Made by a program: the position numbers and the translations under genes. From Candidatus Cloacimonadota bacterium (GTDB lineage: Bacteria > Cloacimonadota > Cloacimonadia > Cloacimonadales > JAJBBL01), in assembly GCA_019429305.1 (NCBI GenBank), contig JAHYIR010000003.1, positions 164,293 through 201,880 on the forward strand: 37,588 bases of DNA. Reading direction: 5' to 3'. Shown piece by piece: positions 1 to 8,351 of this stretch. The notes below the pieces were generated by a model, which did no database searches, was not told where the DNA came from, and saw only the letters and a program-made list of their open reading frames with translations. Numbering within the stretch: the first letter of the stretch is position 1; every line of letters begins with the position of its first letter.

Positions 1-2547
1 GCTGGCTGGAGTGGGATCATATGTCACGAAGAATTCTCCAGAGAGTACTTCCCGATTATCTAGTACAGCAAAGGGGTCTTTGTCTCTATTACGTGGAGTT
101 AGCCCTGGGAAAAGATATGTTCCGTCAATTTGGGGTTCAATGTAGGGATTGGCATCAATTAGGTTTTGCCTGTAAAGAAGGCGTGGCATCAACCAAATAT
201 TGCCGATAGGAACTAACAAACCGCTTTCAAATTCAAGTTTATTCCCCAAAGCTGAATATGGCATGGTAGTATTAAATTCCCGTAAGGGATTACCTCCATC
301 AGCTACCAGTCCAGCATAATGAACGGAGGCATCAATCTTGGTACCTTTCCAGACATAAGTTGTTAACTTTGCTTTGATAGCTTGAGTATCAAAAAATTGT
401 ATCTTATCCTGATAGATCTCGCCTTTCTCATAATAGAAATATTCTTCATCGAGTTTTTCACTACCAGAGAATAAATAGCCAATCTCCAGTTTGGTTAGGG
501 GTAAGATATTTGCTTCCATGGTCAGGGATGTCTGACGGGTTGCTCGACTAGTCGCTTCCGTAGCTGTTGCTGAAGCTTTAGCTTGGACAAAGTCTTCGGC
601 ATGAATCAGGGAGTATTTGTATTTATGACTGCCAAAGTCATATTTGAGAATGGCCTTGGGGTTTGCTCCCCAATAGAGTTCGGGTCCAACCAAAAGAGTT
701 AATCCCGGCATAAATTTCTTTCCCTGGAATTCAATTCCATATGGAGCTTTAGCATTCCAGATATCCATGCCTTCCATATCGGTTGCCTCGTACAACAAGC
801 CAAAAAAATCACCTTCATATCCCCAATGATAACGAGGAACATGATAGAAAGTAGTTAGATCAAACTGTTCAGTTCTATAAGAAGCCAGAAAATTGTATAT
901 CTCCACACGCTCAACATCATTGATCTCTCTGGTAGTGTTGACTAGTAACCCGTTCTCATTAAGCTCAGAGACAACTGTTACGTAGGTTTGGCCACGTTTA
1001 CCGTAATATTCTTCGAGCTGTTTATCAACAACGTTACCGAGTATATTCAGTGTGAAATTACCTTCAATACTTCTAATGGGATTAAATTCAAAATCAAGAA
1101 ACAGCATTTCGCCATGAGAGAAGTTTAATCCGTTTTTGCCGTAAGCATCCAATTCTGCTGATCTACCATTAAAAACGAGGTCACCCCGCAAGCTTCCTCC
1201 AGTCATACGGAATGCAAAGGTATCGTGAAAATCGGTTTGCATGAGTCGCATGTCTGCCATTAGTTGTAAGAAATCCATATCAATAGAAGCAAACTTTGCA
1301 TTCATCTCATTTGTATCAACGGTATAGGGATCAATGTTCCAAATATGTGTCATAACATCATAAGCCATTCTTGGTATAGCTATGGAAACTCCATCATCAT
1401 TCGGATACCCCAGACGGCAAATACCAAACCATTCTTCGTTCATATTGTTAAAACCTTCGACATAATCAAAAGCATAACCACCATTACTCCAGGAAGCATT
1501 TTTGTCCTGTACATCCAGATTTACTTCCTGTTTGTACTTCCACCATTCGTCACGCCACTCAAATAGAGTTCCTCCTACAGCGTTTCCTTCTTCACCATGG
1601 CCATAACTCTTATTGTAAATTTCCTGCCAGTTGCCTTTTACGATGTGGGCTTGAGCTGCCTGATCCTCTCTGTATTCCAAGGCATTAAAGGCATCACTGC
1701 CAAATTCTGTAAGCAATATAGGTAGCCCTAATTCTCTGTCAACCGTCGACCACATGTCTGTAAAGCTTATACCACGGTAGGCATTTACACCTATAAGATC
1801 AATTGATTGGCATTTCTCTATTATTAAATCCAGATACTGAATATCACCGTTGACAATAGTAAAAAGATGATTGGGGGCTATCTTCTTGGCTTCTTTTATA
1901 ATATCTTCAAACAGACTGTAAAGATATTTAGCTTTTTCTCTTTGCTGCTCTCCTACAGGTAAATTTTCAATCTCAAAACTAGACCATTCGAGTCCGTAGT
2001 TGCTTTCATTTCCCAGAGCAAAAATAAGTACGCCTGATACATCTTTATACTCGTCTATTAGTTCAAGAATATCTTTTTTCAAAGTTTCCCGCGTAAGTGG
2101 GTCAGCATAATTAGTCTGGGGAATCCAAATCCCACCAACGTTATAACCATATCTGCCCATGAGATGGTTTACGATCGTCATTATACCGTAATTGTGGTAG
2201 ATATACTCTATCCAACGTGGTGGGATTATCCCAAAACTACGGATTGTGTTGATACCCGCCTGCTTCATTAGACTACACTCATAATCTAGAACCTTCATTA
2301 TGAATTCATCCGTATTACCCCAAAGGTTGTAGGAATAATTCTCACCGATTGGGGTATATGCCCAAACTATCCCCTTTACGAAAAAATCCTCATCATTAAC
2401 CTGAATTTTCCAACCATGCTCGTCTCTATGGGTGGTTACTTTCTGTGGTTCTTCAGCCAAGCACTTCGCGGATGCTCCAAACAACAAAATCAATGCTATG
2501 AAACCTATCAATAGATTAGGTTTCTTCACAACAAGGGAATTAATCAT
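1..2547 (-). CDS. Secreted clan GH-A glycoside hydrolase fused to an outer-membrane beta-barrel-like domain (3' end outside the window)
   Basis: Reading from ATG at 2547, the frame stays open for 849 codons to base 1 with no stop, so the gene is partial at its C-terminus. AGGAG lies just upstream of the ATG. Residues 1-31 form a signal peptide ending near KCLA. Residues about 45-420 look like a (beta/alpha)8 glycosidase of clan GH-A: FFVKGIVW near the start, acid/base E181 in FALGNES, and nucleophile E281 in LLTEFGSDAF, the usual 100-residue spacing. GH2-, GH5-, GH72- and GH158-type TIM barrels are the nearest matches I can suggest; I cannot fix the family. From about residue 430 onward there are alternating-residue beta strands rich in Tyr, Phe and Trp with polar loops, resembling an outer-membrane barrel. 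The neighbouring beta-glucan operon suggests a beta-glucan substrate. It lies downstream of the regulator on the same strand and has its own candidate operator at 2594-2605. The hydrolase call is firm; barrel and substrate are inferred. Confidence 0.82.
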   Translation of the reverse strand, partial: MINSLVVKKPNLLIGFIALILLFGASAKCLAEEPQKVTTHRDEHGWKIQVNDEDFFVKGIVWAYTPIGENYSYNLWGNTDEFIMKVLDYECSLMKQAGINTIRSFGIIPPRWIEYIYHNYGIMTIVNHLMGRYGYNVGGIWIPQTNYADPLTRETLKKDILELIDEYKDVSGVLIFALGNESNYGLEWSSFEIENLPVGEQQREKAKYLYSLFEDIIKEAKKIAPNHLFTIVNGDIQYLDLIIEKCQSIDLIGVNAYRGISFTDMWSTVDRELGLPILLTEFGSDAFNALEYREDQAAQAHIVKGNWQEIYNKSYGHGEEGNAVGGTLFEWRDEWWKYKQEVNLDVQDKNASWSNGGYAFDYVEGFNNMNEEWFGICRLGYPNDDGVSIAIPRMAYDVMTHIWNIDPYTVDTNEMNAKFASIDMDFLQLMADMRLMQTDFHDTFAFRMTGGSLRGDLVFNGRSAELDAYGKNGLNFSHGEMLFLDFEFNPIRSIEGNFTLNILGNVVDKQLEEYYGKRGQTYVTVVSELNENGLLVNTTREINDVERVEIYNFLASYRTEQFDLTTFYHVPRYHWGYEGDFFGLLYEATDMEGMDIWNAKAPYGIEFQGKKFMPGLTLLVGPELYWGANPKAILKYDFGSHKYKYSLIHAEDFVQAKASATATEATSRATRQTSLTMEANILPLTKLEIGYLFSGSEKLDEEYFYYEKGEIYQDKIQFFDTQAIKAKLTTYVWKGTKIDASVHYAGLVADGGNPLREFNTTMPYSALGNKLEFESGLLVPIGNIWLMPRLLYRQNLIDANPYIEPQIDGTYLFPGLTPRNRDKDPFAVLDNREVLSGEFFVTYDPTPAS

Positions 2548-2593
2548 ATTATTCTCCTAATTTTTATATATATTAGCTAAATGAATCTGTAAC

Positions 2594-2605
2594 TGCTATA
2601 GAGCA
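2594..2605. promoter_or_regulatory. Candidate operator TGCTATAGAGCA upstream of the GH-A hydrolase gene
   Basis: This 12-mer differs at one position from the perfect palindrome TGCTATATAGCA at 4107-4118. It lies 46 bases before the ATG at 2547. A minus-strand TTGACA (2632-2627) lies 21 bases upstream of it; the palindrome at 4107 has a TTGACA 23 bases upstream. It is most likely a binding site for the GntR/LacI hybrid regulator encoded next door. No binding data can be read from the sequence. Confidence 0.5.
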
Positions 2606-2823
2606 ATTTGCCATTAGTCGATTTCATGTCAAGATTTTTCACTTTCGATGTTCAATAAGAAGTCTAGTTTGGTTAGCCAAATTTGTGATCTCAAAAGATG
2701 TAAACAAATCTTCTTTACTCCTGTTCACTTGAATAGAAACCGGAACAATGTGTATAATATGTGTTTATGATTACGATTTTCAGCTAAAGATAGTATGTTC
2801 TGCTGATTGGGTGAGTGGTAGAA

Positions 2824-3882
2824 TTAACTACCCTTCAAGGGAGTACATGACTCTCTTTTTATTAATTTAGCTTCCATAATCACATGCAGATAATCCTTGT
2901 TTTCTCCTCTTATTTCCGAGAGTAATATTTCCAAAGCTTTCTTAGTCATTTCCTTGATGGGAGCTGCGTTAGTAGTGAGAGCTGGGAAAACCTTGGAAAC
3001 CACTAGAATATCGTCAAAGCCGATGAAACTGATATTTTTTGGTACGTTAAGTCCACTTTCCTGAACTACTTTCATCGCACCAATAGCCATCGAATCATTA
3101 GCACACAAAATTGCTGTAGGGTGCTGGGGAAGTCGTAGAAAATATTTACCACCTCTTTCTCCCGATTCGTATGAATAATCACCTTTAAAGATTAGCGAGG
3201 TATCCAATTTAAGTCCAAATTTATTCAGAGCACTTTTGTAGCCAAGTAGGCGGTCTTTGCAAACATCAGAATTCAGCAGCCCAGAAATGAAACCAATACG
3301 CCTGTGCCCTAATTCAAGGAGATATTCAGTGGAAATTTTGCAGCTGTTAAAATTATCTATAGTTACTGAAGGGATAGACTTGTCAGCAGCAATATTATCA
3401 AGTAAGACAATAGGTAAATATCGCTTTATTTCCTGGATTTTCTCCTCGATCCGAGGAAAACAACAAATTATTACTCCATCAATTTTTTTAAGCTTTTTAA
3501 TGGGGTTCAGATCATCAAAATTAGATAGCAGCAGAAGATTATAACCATTTTTGCGAACTTCTTCCTCCAGTGATTTGAAGACTAGAGAATAATACGGGCT
3601 AGAAATACCATCCTTTATCTCTTTATCAAGAAAAAAGCCAATGTTGTTGGTCACTTTGGAATTTGTCTTCTTGTAGCTAACAAAAGTTCCCTTAGTGGCC
3701 AATTTGTAGAGAATCCCTTCCTCTACTAATTCTGATACTGCTTTGCGAACTGTCATGTAGGAAACGTCGAGTCTCTCTGCCAAAACCCTCTCACCTGGCA
3801 ACTTGTTGACAATTGAACCGTTACTGATGTTCTCCTTGATTTTATCTTTGATCTGGATATATTTATATAATTTCTTGCTCAT
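2824..3882 (-). CDS. GntR/LacI hybrid transcriptional regulator (AraR-like architecture)
   Basis: This is a sugar-responsive regulator. Residues 1-70 are a GntR-type winged helix (KLPGERVLAERLDVSYMTVRKAVSELVEEGILY). Residues about 80-350 are a LacI/periplasmic-binding-protein-type effector domain, with IDGVIICC, GHRRIGFISG, PTAILCANDSMAIGAM and ISFIGFDD all recognisable. This pairing is known from Bacillus AraR and related sugar regulators. I chose ATG 3882 over ATG 3918 because the helix-turn-helix domain begins directly after it and AAAGGAG lies 13 bases upstream. The gene sits between the GH-A hydrolase (same strand) and the GH16-led operon (divergent), so it probably represses both until a glucan-derived sugar binds. 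A related box overlaps its own leader at 3904-3917, suggesting autoregulation. The inducer is unknown. Confidence 0.92.
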   Translation of the reverse strand: MSKKLYKYIQIKDKIKENISNGSIVNKLPGERVLAERLDVSYMTVRKAVSELVEEGILYKLATKGTFVSYKKTNSKVTNNIGFFLDKEIKDGISSPYYSLVFKSLEEEVRKNGYNLLLLSNFDDLNPIKKLKKIDGVIICCFPRIEEKIQEIKRYLPIVLLDNIAADKSIPSVTIDNFNSCKISTEYLLELGHRRIGFISGLLNSDVCKDRLLGYKSALNKFGLKLDTSLIFKGDYSYESGERGGKYFLRLPQHPTAILCANDSMAIGAMKVVQESGLNVPKNISFIGFDDILVVSKVFPALTTNAAPIKEMTKKALEILLSEIRGENKDYLHVIMEAKLIKRESCTPLKGS

Positions 3883-3903
3883 AAATATTCTATAGCTCCT
3901 TTC

Positions 3904-3917
3904 TGTTATATATAGCA
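3904..3917. promoter_or_regulatory. Candidate autoregulatory operator TGTTATATATAGCA
   Basis: This near-palindrome is 22 bases upstream of the chosen regulator start. It shares TATAGCAAT with the palindrome at 4107-4118, but its half-sites are two bases further apart. It is the weakest of the three candidate boxes. Confidence 0.35.
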
Positions 3918-4077
3918 ATCCAATTTATGTTTTATTTCTTGAGTGCGCTTTTGATTACGCATAGCTATAATATAATGTATTCCTTAAAAAATAATTGCAT
4001 ATAGTCGTCAAGAAACTTTTATCGAGAGCTTATAGGTTTTTTTACTGAATGATATATGCAAAAAAAGAGGAAAAAGC

Positions 4078-4083
4078 TTGACA
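4078..4083 (+). promoter_or_regulatory. Possible -35 element (TTGACA) of the glucan operon
   Basis: A perfect TTGACA lies 92 bases before the GH16 ATG and 23 bases before the palindromic operator candidate. No convincing -10 hexamer sits 16-18 bases downstream, where the sequence is an A-run, so its promoter role is uncertain. A matching TTGACA stands in the same position relative to the operator before the GH-A gene. Confidence 0.3.
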
Positions 4084-4106
4084 TAAAAAAGCAGCATACA
4101 AAAAAA

Positions 4107-4118
4107 TGCTATATAGCA
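4107..4118. promoter_or_regulatory. Candidate operator, perfect palindrome TGCTATATAGCA
   Basis: This 12-bp perfect inverted repeat lies 57 bases upstream of the GH16 ATG in the divergent intergenic region. Close variants occur before the GH-A hydrolase gene and before the regulator. Palindromes of this size suit GntR-type winged helix dimers. It is the best candidate for the site controlling the whole plus-strand operon. Confidence 0.55.
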
Positions 4119-4175
4119 ATAATAGTTTAGTTGTTGTTTGATTTGATTATCAAGTTAATAGAAAGGATGGTTTAA

Positions 4176-6362
4176 ATGGCAATTAAAACACTTAATTTGT
4201 TCCTAGGAGCGATAATAGTATTTTTCATCTTTGGTTGTGACAAGATAGCAGCTCCTGACCCTGTAGCAGATCCTTCTGATCCCGTAAATTATGTGTTGGT
4301 TTGGCAAGACGAGTTCAATCAGACTTCGTCTATTCCGGACGAAAACAATTGGAATTATGACCTTGGTTACGGAGATAACGGATGGGGTAATGATGAATGG
4401 CAGCAATATACAAATTCTCCGGAAAATGTTAGGGTAGAAGATGGCAATCTAGTGATTTCAGCAGTCTGGGATTCTTTAAATTATTCTGTTCCCGGTAAAC
4501 GTGATGGTTCCATCACCTCTGCCCGAATCAACACCAAGAACAAATTTTCTTTCAAGTTTGGAAAGATTCAAGCTCGAATCAAAGTTCCCACAGGAACAGG
4601 TATATGGCCTGCTTTCTGGATGTTAGGGAAGAATTTTGACTTTGTTGGTTGGCCACATTGTGGTGAAATCGACATCATGGAAATTAGTACATTGCTACAT
4701 AATAATAAAACGACCATGTGTGCAATCCACTGGTGGGACGAATCAACAGAATCTTATAAACACTATACCCAAACAAAACAGTTGAAAGAACCCTTATCAG
4801 CCGACTATCACATTTACGAAATTGAATGGGATAATCGGAGAATTGTTGGTAAGATCGATAATATCGTTTATTTTGTGAAGGTAATAGAACCGAGTACTAT
4901 GGATGAATTTCTTAAAGAGTTCTTTATAATCTTCAACGTAGCAGTTGGTGGCACTTTGGGGGGGGCTCCGGATTTCACCACCAATTGGCCAGAGAAAATG
5001 TATGTCGATTGGGTCCGAGTTTATCAAAGTGAAGAATCTCTGATTCCGATTAAAACTTTTGGTATCTTTACTGAAGAAACGCCCGTAGATGATGCTCTGG
5101 AGATTGGCGTTAATGCCGAGATTTATGTTTGGGAAAATACTCTTACTACTGGATCGATTCCACCCTATGAAGGGCAGTATGTTATATCTTGGTCTACTAC
5201 CGGACAAGGCTGGTTTGGAGCCGGCATAAAATCAAATTCACCACTTGACCTTTCCAATTTTACCGAAGGTAATATAAAGTTTATGATCAAGATGCCGCCT
5301 AATGTAAGTTTCAAGATAGGTTTAAATGATGCTCTGGGGGTTGAAAGCTACGTATTATTCCCAGCCCATCAAACAGCATTCGGTTTGGTACGAGATGGTG
5401 AATGGGGACAAGCTGTGATACCCGTTGAAGAGATCAGAGGAAATACCGATTTAGAAGTTCTTGATTATGTATTTATCATATTGGAAGAGAATGGTGTTCA
5501 GTGCCAGTTTGCTATCGATGATATTTATTGGGATGACGGAGGAACTTCTGCAAGTAGTATATATTTTGATCAGAACAGTTATTCTGTAGATGCGACTAAT
5601 GCCACAATTATTGTGGATGATATTGCAGCTAGTGGTGAAAATGTATCTGTAGATATTACAAATGGAACTGATACGATTAGTCTTATGATAAATCTTGGTA
5701 GCAATGGTATTGGTCAGGGAACACTTAATTTTGGTCTTACTGATGACGATACGGATACCATTACTATTACTGAGGGTGGTTTTATAACTGCATCTTACAT
5801 TGATAGCAATGGATTATTAAGAACTGATACTGCGAATATTACTAGTGGTAGTAACCTGGAAACTATTGGTATTTATTCGGAAACCCATACTGATCCTATG
5901 CTTGTCTATAGCCAGATCATTAATAGTGCTGATTGGAGTGGAAATTCAGCGGAACCAAACGAACAAAGTACTGCAGTAAAACCAGCAGATGGGATTTATG
6001 TACTTTCGGTTAACTTTACCGATCTTGGTGCCGGCTGGGGTGGGATTGCATTTGACTTTGGAGCTCAAGACATTTCATCATATTCCACTTTTGTGATCAA
6101 TATTGATAGTTCTAATATGCCCAATTTGGCATATTTTGGTATTAAGTTTGAAGATAACACAGGAGGAAGCAAAGAGGTTGATCTGGCATTATATAAACCT
6201 GTGGTTTTTGGTAACTGGTCTCGATACGAAATTCCAATGAGTCATTTTTCAACAGTAGATTTGACCTCTGTGAAATATCTCGGTTTGTGGAACCCTTACA
6301 CCAGCAATAATGACTACATTGTCGGAACCCTATATTTTGATAATATCTACTTAGCAAAATGA
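4176..6362 (+). CDS. GH16 endo-beta-1,3-glucanase (laminarinase) lipoprotein with C-terminal binding modules
   Basis: It should cleave beta-1,3-glucans such as laminarin in endo fashion at the cell envelope. Residues 1-20 are a lipoprotein signal (IFGC, lipid-anchored C21). Residues about 40-287 are the GH16 jelly roll, with the catalytic signature GEIDIMEI giving nucleophile E164, D166 and acid/base E169; the VGGTLGG and VDWVRVYQ elements are typical of laminarinases. Residues about 290-450 and 575-728 are beta-sandwich modules of the CBM/galactose-binding type, each ending in a strand with a D-D-I or D-N-I motif. Residues 455-570 are a Thr/Asp-rich Ig-like stretch between them. At 728 residues it is much longer than a bare GH16 domain (about 250). 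It is the first gene of the operon, with GAAAGGAT before the ATG and 10 bases to the next gene. Family assignment is firm; exact linkage preference is inferred. Confidence 0.93.
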   Translation: MAIKTLNLFLGAIIVFFIFGCDKIAAPDPVADPSDPVNYVLVWQDEFNQTSSIPDENNWNYDLGYGDNGWGNDEWQQYTNSPENVRVEDGNLVISAVWDSLNYSVPGKRDGSITSARINTKNKFSFKFGKIQARIKVPTGTGIWPAFWMLGKNFDFVGWPHCGEIDIMEISTLLHNNKTTMCAIHWWDESTESYKHYTQTKQLKEPLSADYHIYEIEWDNRRIVGKIDNIVYFVKVIEPSTMDEFLKEFFIIFNVAVGGTLGGAPDFTTNWPEKMYVDWVRVYQSEESLIPIKTFGIFTEETPVDDALEIGVNAEIYVWENTLTTGSIPPYEGQYVISWSTTGQGWFGAGIKSNSPLDLSNFTEGNIKFMIKMPPNVSFKIGLNDALGVESYVLFPAHQTAFGLVRDGEWGQAVIPVEEIRGNTDLEVLDYVFIILEENGVQCQFAIDDIYWDDGGTSASSIYFDQNSYSVDATNATIIVDDIAASGENVSVDITNGTDTISLMINLGSNGIGQGTLNFGLTDDDTDTITITEGGFITASYIDSNGLLRTDTANITSGSNLETIGIYSETHTDPMLVYSQIINSADWSGNSAEPNEQSTAVKPADGIYVLSVNFTDLGAGWGGIAFDFGAQDISSYSTFVINIDSSNMPNLAYFGIKFEDNTGGSKEVDLALYKPVVFGNWSRYEIPMSHFSTVDLTSVKYLGLWNPYTSNNDYIVGTLYFDNIYLAK

Positions 6363-6372
6363 GGTATCAAAG

Positions 6373-8328
6373 ATGAAAAAAAATATACACTATAAGACAA
6401 GACCCGAAGATAGGATCTCTCTAAAACAAAAATCTGCCTATGCTGTAGGAATGTTCGTAAACAATCTGCAGGCAGCAGCTCTTCCAGCTATGGTTGTAAT
6501 TCTCAATCTCGGACTGGGCATGGACGTTTTGTTAGTAGGCCTCATTGGTTCAATTCCCCGCATTTTTGACGCTATATCTGACCCACTTGTGGGATATATT
6601 TCAGACAACACTCGTAGCAAATGGGGTCGGCGAAGACCTTTCATTTTTATTGGTGCTCTATTGGCAGGTTTGATCTTTGCTGTGATGTGGCAGGTTCCCT
6701 CCGGTTACATTAATATATTAGGTAAAAACCCGATCATGCATCATCAAACCATAAATTTGGAAACCCAGGATGCGATTATAGATGATAATGGTGGGCTTTC
6801 AATCAACTACGACACAGGAAAAAAAGATGTATCCTATGTACTTTATGGTCCAGAGCTATTATCGACAACAAATGAAATTGGATTTTCTACAGATCTTGAT
6901 GGTTTTCCCCAGTTCGAGATGAATGTAAAGTTTCCTGCTTATGAATCGTTACAGATCGTTATTAAAGAAGCCGAGTCAGATGTCGTGGAGTTTCCTGAGT
7001 CTTATTATCTTGAACTTTCTCTCGAGGATTCAGAAGAGGGTAAAGGTAACTTATATAAATTCAATATTGCGGACTTTCAACAGCTTGATCCAAATCTTGA
7101 ACAGCACGGAAACGGTTTTCTTGATATTCAGTCGATAGAAAGTATCAGAATCAATCTTACTGGAATGGATGACACCGGTACTGCTGTCTTAAGTTCTTTC
7201 AAGATGAGAAAAAGTGAAGACTTCTTTATTAAATATTTTGTTTACTTCCTTGTCATGTCAATCCTTTTCTTTCTTACTTATACAATCTATGCTACTCCCT
7301 TTGTCGCTTTCGGTTATGAAATGACTCCCGATTATCATGAGCGAACAAGACTACATACTTTTGCAAATACAGCAGGTCAGTTAGCCTGGTTAGGGGTTCC
7401 CTGGTTTTATGCGATTATGTCCAGTGCACTATTCCGGGACACAGTACATGGAGCGCGTACACTGGCAATATTTGTTGGTATAATCGTGGCAAGTCTTGGG
7501 GTCATTCCGGCAATTTTCCTAAGAGAAACACAGGTTCTGGAACCTGTGCAGAAAGTTGCCAAAGGATTGTGGAAAAACTTAAGCGAATTTTTCAAGGGGA
7601 TTGGAACCACCTTTAAATGTAAACCCTTTGTTAAGCTATGTGCTGCTACATTTTTAGTGTTTAATGGCTTTCAGTTGGGTACTTCGTTCGCGATTTATGT
7701 GATGATCTATTATTTATTCAATGGTAATGATGGCAGTGCTGGAAAATTGCTTGGCTGGTATGGAATGCTTACTTCCATCGCTACTTTGGGAGTTATCCAA
7801 CTTACCGGTTGGATAGCTACCAGAATAGGAAAGCGAAAAACATTTTTGATTACAATATCCATTTCTATTATAGGATATGCTCTTAAGTGGTTTGGCTACA
7901 ATCCGATTTACCCCTATTGGCTGCTTTTTGCTGCACCACTTGTAGCTTTTGGTTCAGGATCCCTCTTCACTTTGATGGGGGCAATGATCTCTGATGTCTG
8001 TGATTATGACGAGTTGAAGACTCACAAGAGACGAGAAGGTCAATTTGGAGCGATCTATTGGTGGATGGTGAAGATAGGAATGTCTTTGGCTGGACTTCTT
8101 ACGGGAGTACTACTCAAGGTCTCAGGATTTAATCTCGCCTTAGGAGCTGGTCAGGAAGAACGAACTCTCTTTCTCTTGAGAGTTTTCGACGTTGGAATAC
8201 CAATCATAACTTCTGCAATAGCTATCTGGATTATAGCCAAGTATCCCCTTACCGAAGAGAGAGTCTATCAGATCCGAGCAGAGCTTGAGGAACGTCATAA
8301 AAAAGTTCTTGAGAACAAGGAATCCTAA
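6373..8328 (+). CDS. GPH-family (MFS_2) sugar:cation symporter with a periplasmic beta-sandwich insert
   Basis: This is an inner-membrane symporter of the glycoside-pentoside-hexuronide family (MelB-like), probably importing beta-gluco-oligosaccharides. It has the family's loop 2-3 motif SDPLVGYISDNTRSKWGRRR (residues 69-88) and about 12 hydrophobic segments. The N-half loop EMTPDYHERTR and the C-half VCDYDELKTHKRREG are family hallmarks. At 651 residues it exceeds the usual 450-500 because about 175 residues (109-284) are inserted between helix 3 and helix 4. By MelB topology that loop faces the periplasm. The insert is soluble, rich in beta strands, and ends in a strand pattern like small galactose-binding or CBM folds. 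The gene follows the GH16 gene by 10 bases and precedes the GH30 gene by 23, so uptake is co-expressed with depolymerisation. Transporter class is firm; substrate is inferred from context. Confidence 0.9.
   Translation: MKKNIHYKTRPEDRISLKQKSAYAVGMFVNNLQAAALPAMVVILNLGLGMDVLLVGLIGSIPRIFDAISDPLVGYISDNTRSKWGRRRPFIFIGALLAGLIFAVMWQVPSGYINILGKNPIMHHQTINLETQDAIIDDNGGLSINYDTGKKDVSYVLYGPELLSTTNEIGFSTDLDGFPQFEMNVKFPAYESLQIVIKEAESDVVEFPESYYLELSLEDSEEGKGNLYKFNIADFQQLDPNLEQHGNGFLDIQSIESIRINLTGMDDTGTAVLSSFKMRKSEDFFIKYFVYFLVMSILFFLTYTIYATPFVAFGYEMTPDYHERTRLHTFANTAGQLAWLGVPWFYAIMSSALFRDTVHGARTLAIFVGIIVASLGVIPAIFLRETQVLEPVQKVAKGLWKNLSEFFKGIGTTFKCKPFVKLCAATFLVFNGFQLGTSFAIYVMIYYLFNGNDGSAGKLLGWYGMLTSIATLGVIQLTGWIATRIGKRKTFLITISISIIGYALKWFGYNPIYPYWLLFAAPLVAFGSGSLFTLMGAMISDVCDYDELKTHKRREGQFGAIYWWMVKIGMSLAGLLTGVLLKVSGFNLALGAGQEERTLFLLRVFDVGIPIITSAIAIWIIAKYPLTEERVYQIRAELEERHKKVLENKES
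6697..7224 (+). other. Extra domain inserted in the periplasmic loop 3-4 of the GPH symporter
   Basis: These bases encode residues 109-284 of the symporter, between the segment ending FAVMWQVP and the one beginning FFIKYFVYFLVM. The region has no hydrophobic helices. It shows alternating strands (QFEMNVKFPAY, LQIVIKEAE, YYLELSLED) and ends in SIRINLTGMDDTGTAVLSSF, reminiscent of galactose-binding-like domains. It may bind sugar beside the transporter. The fold call is by eye only. Confidence 0.6.
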
Positions 8329-8351
8329 ATTTTCAGTTTAAGGATATTCAG

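Noticed and set aside
1345-1566. A 73-codon plus-strand open frame
   Set aside because: It lies entirely inside the open minus-strand GH-A hydrolase gene, whose translation is clearly conserved-looking.
2652-2690. TTTGG-TTAG-CCAAA inverted repeat between the regulator and GH-A genes
   Set aside because: Only five base pairs with no U-run; too weak to call a terminator or operator.
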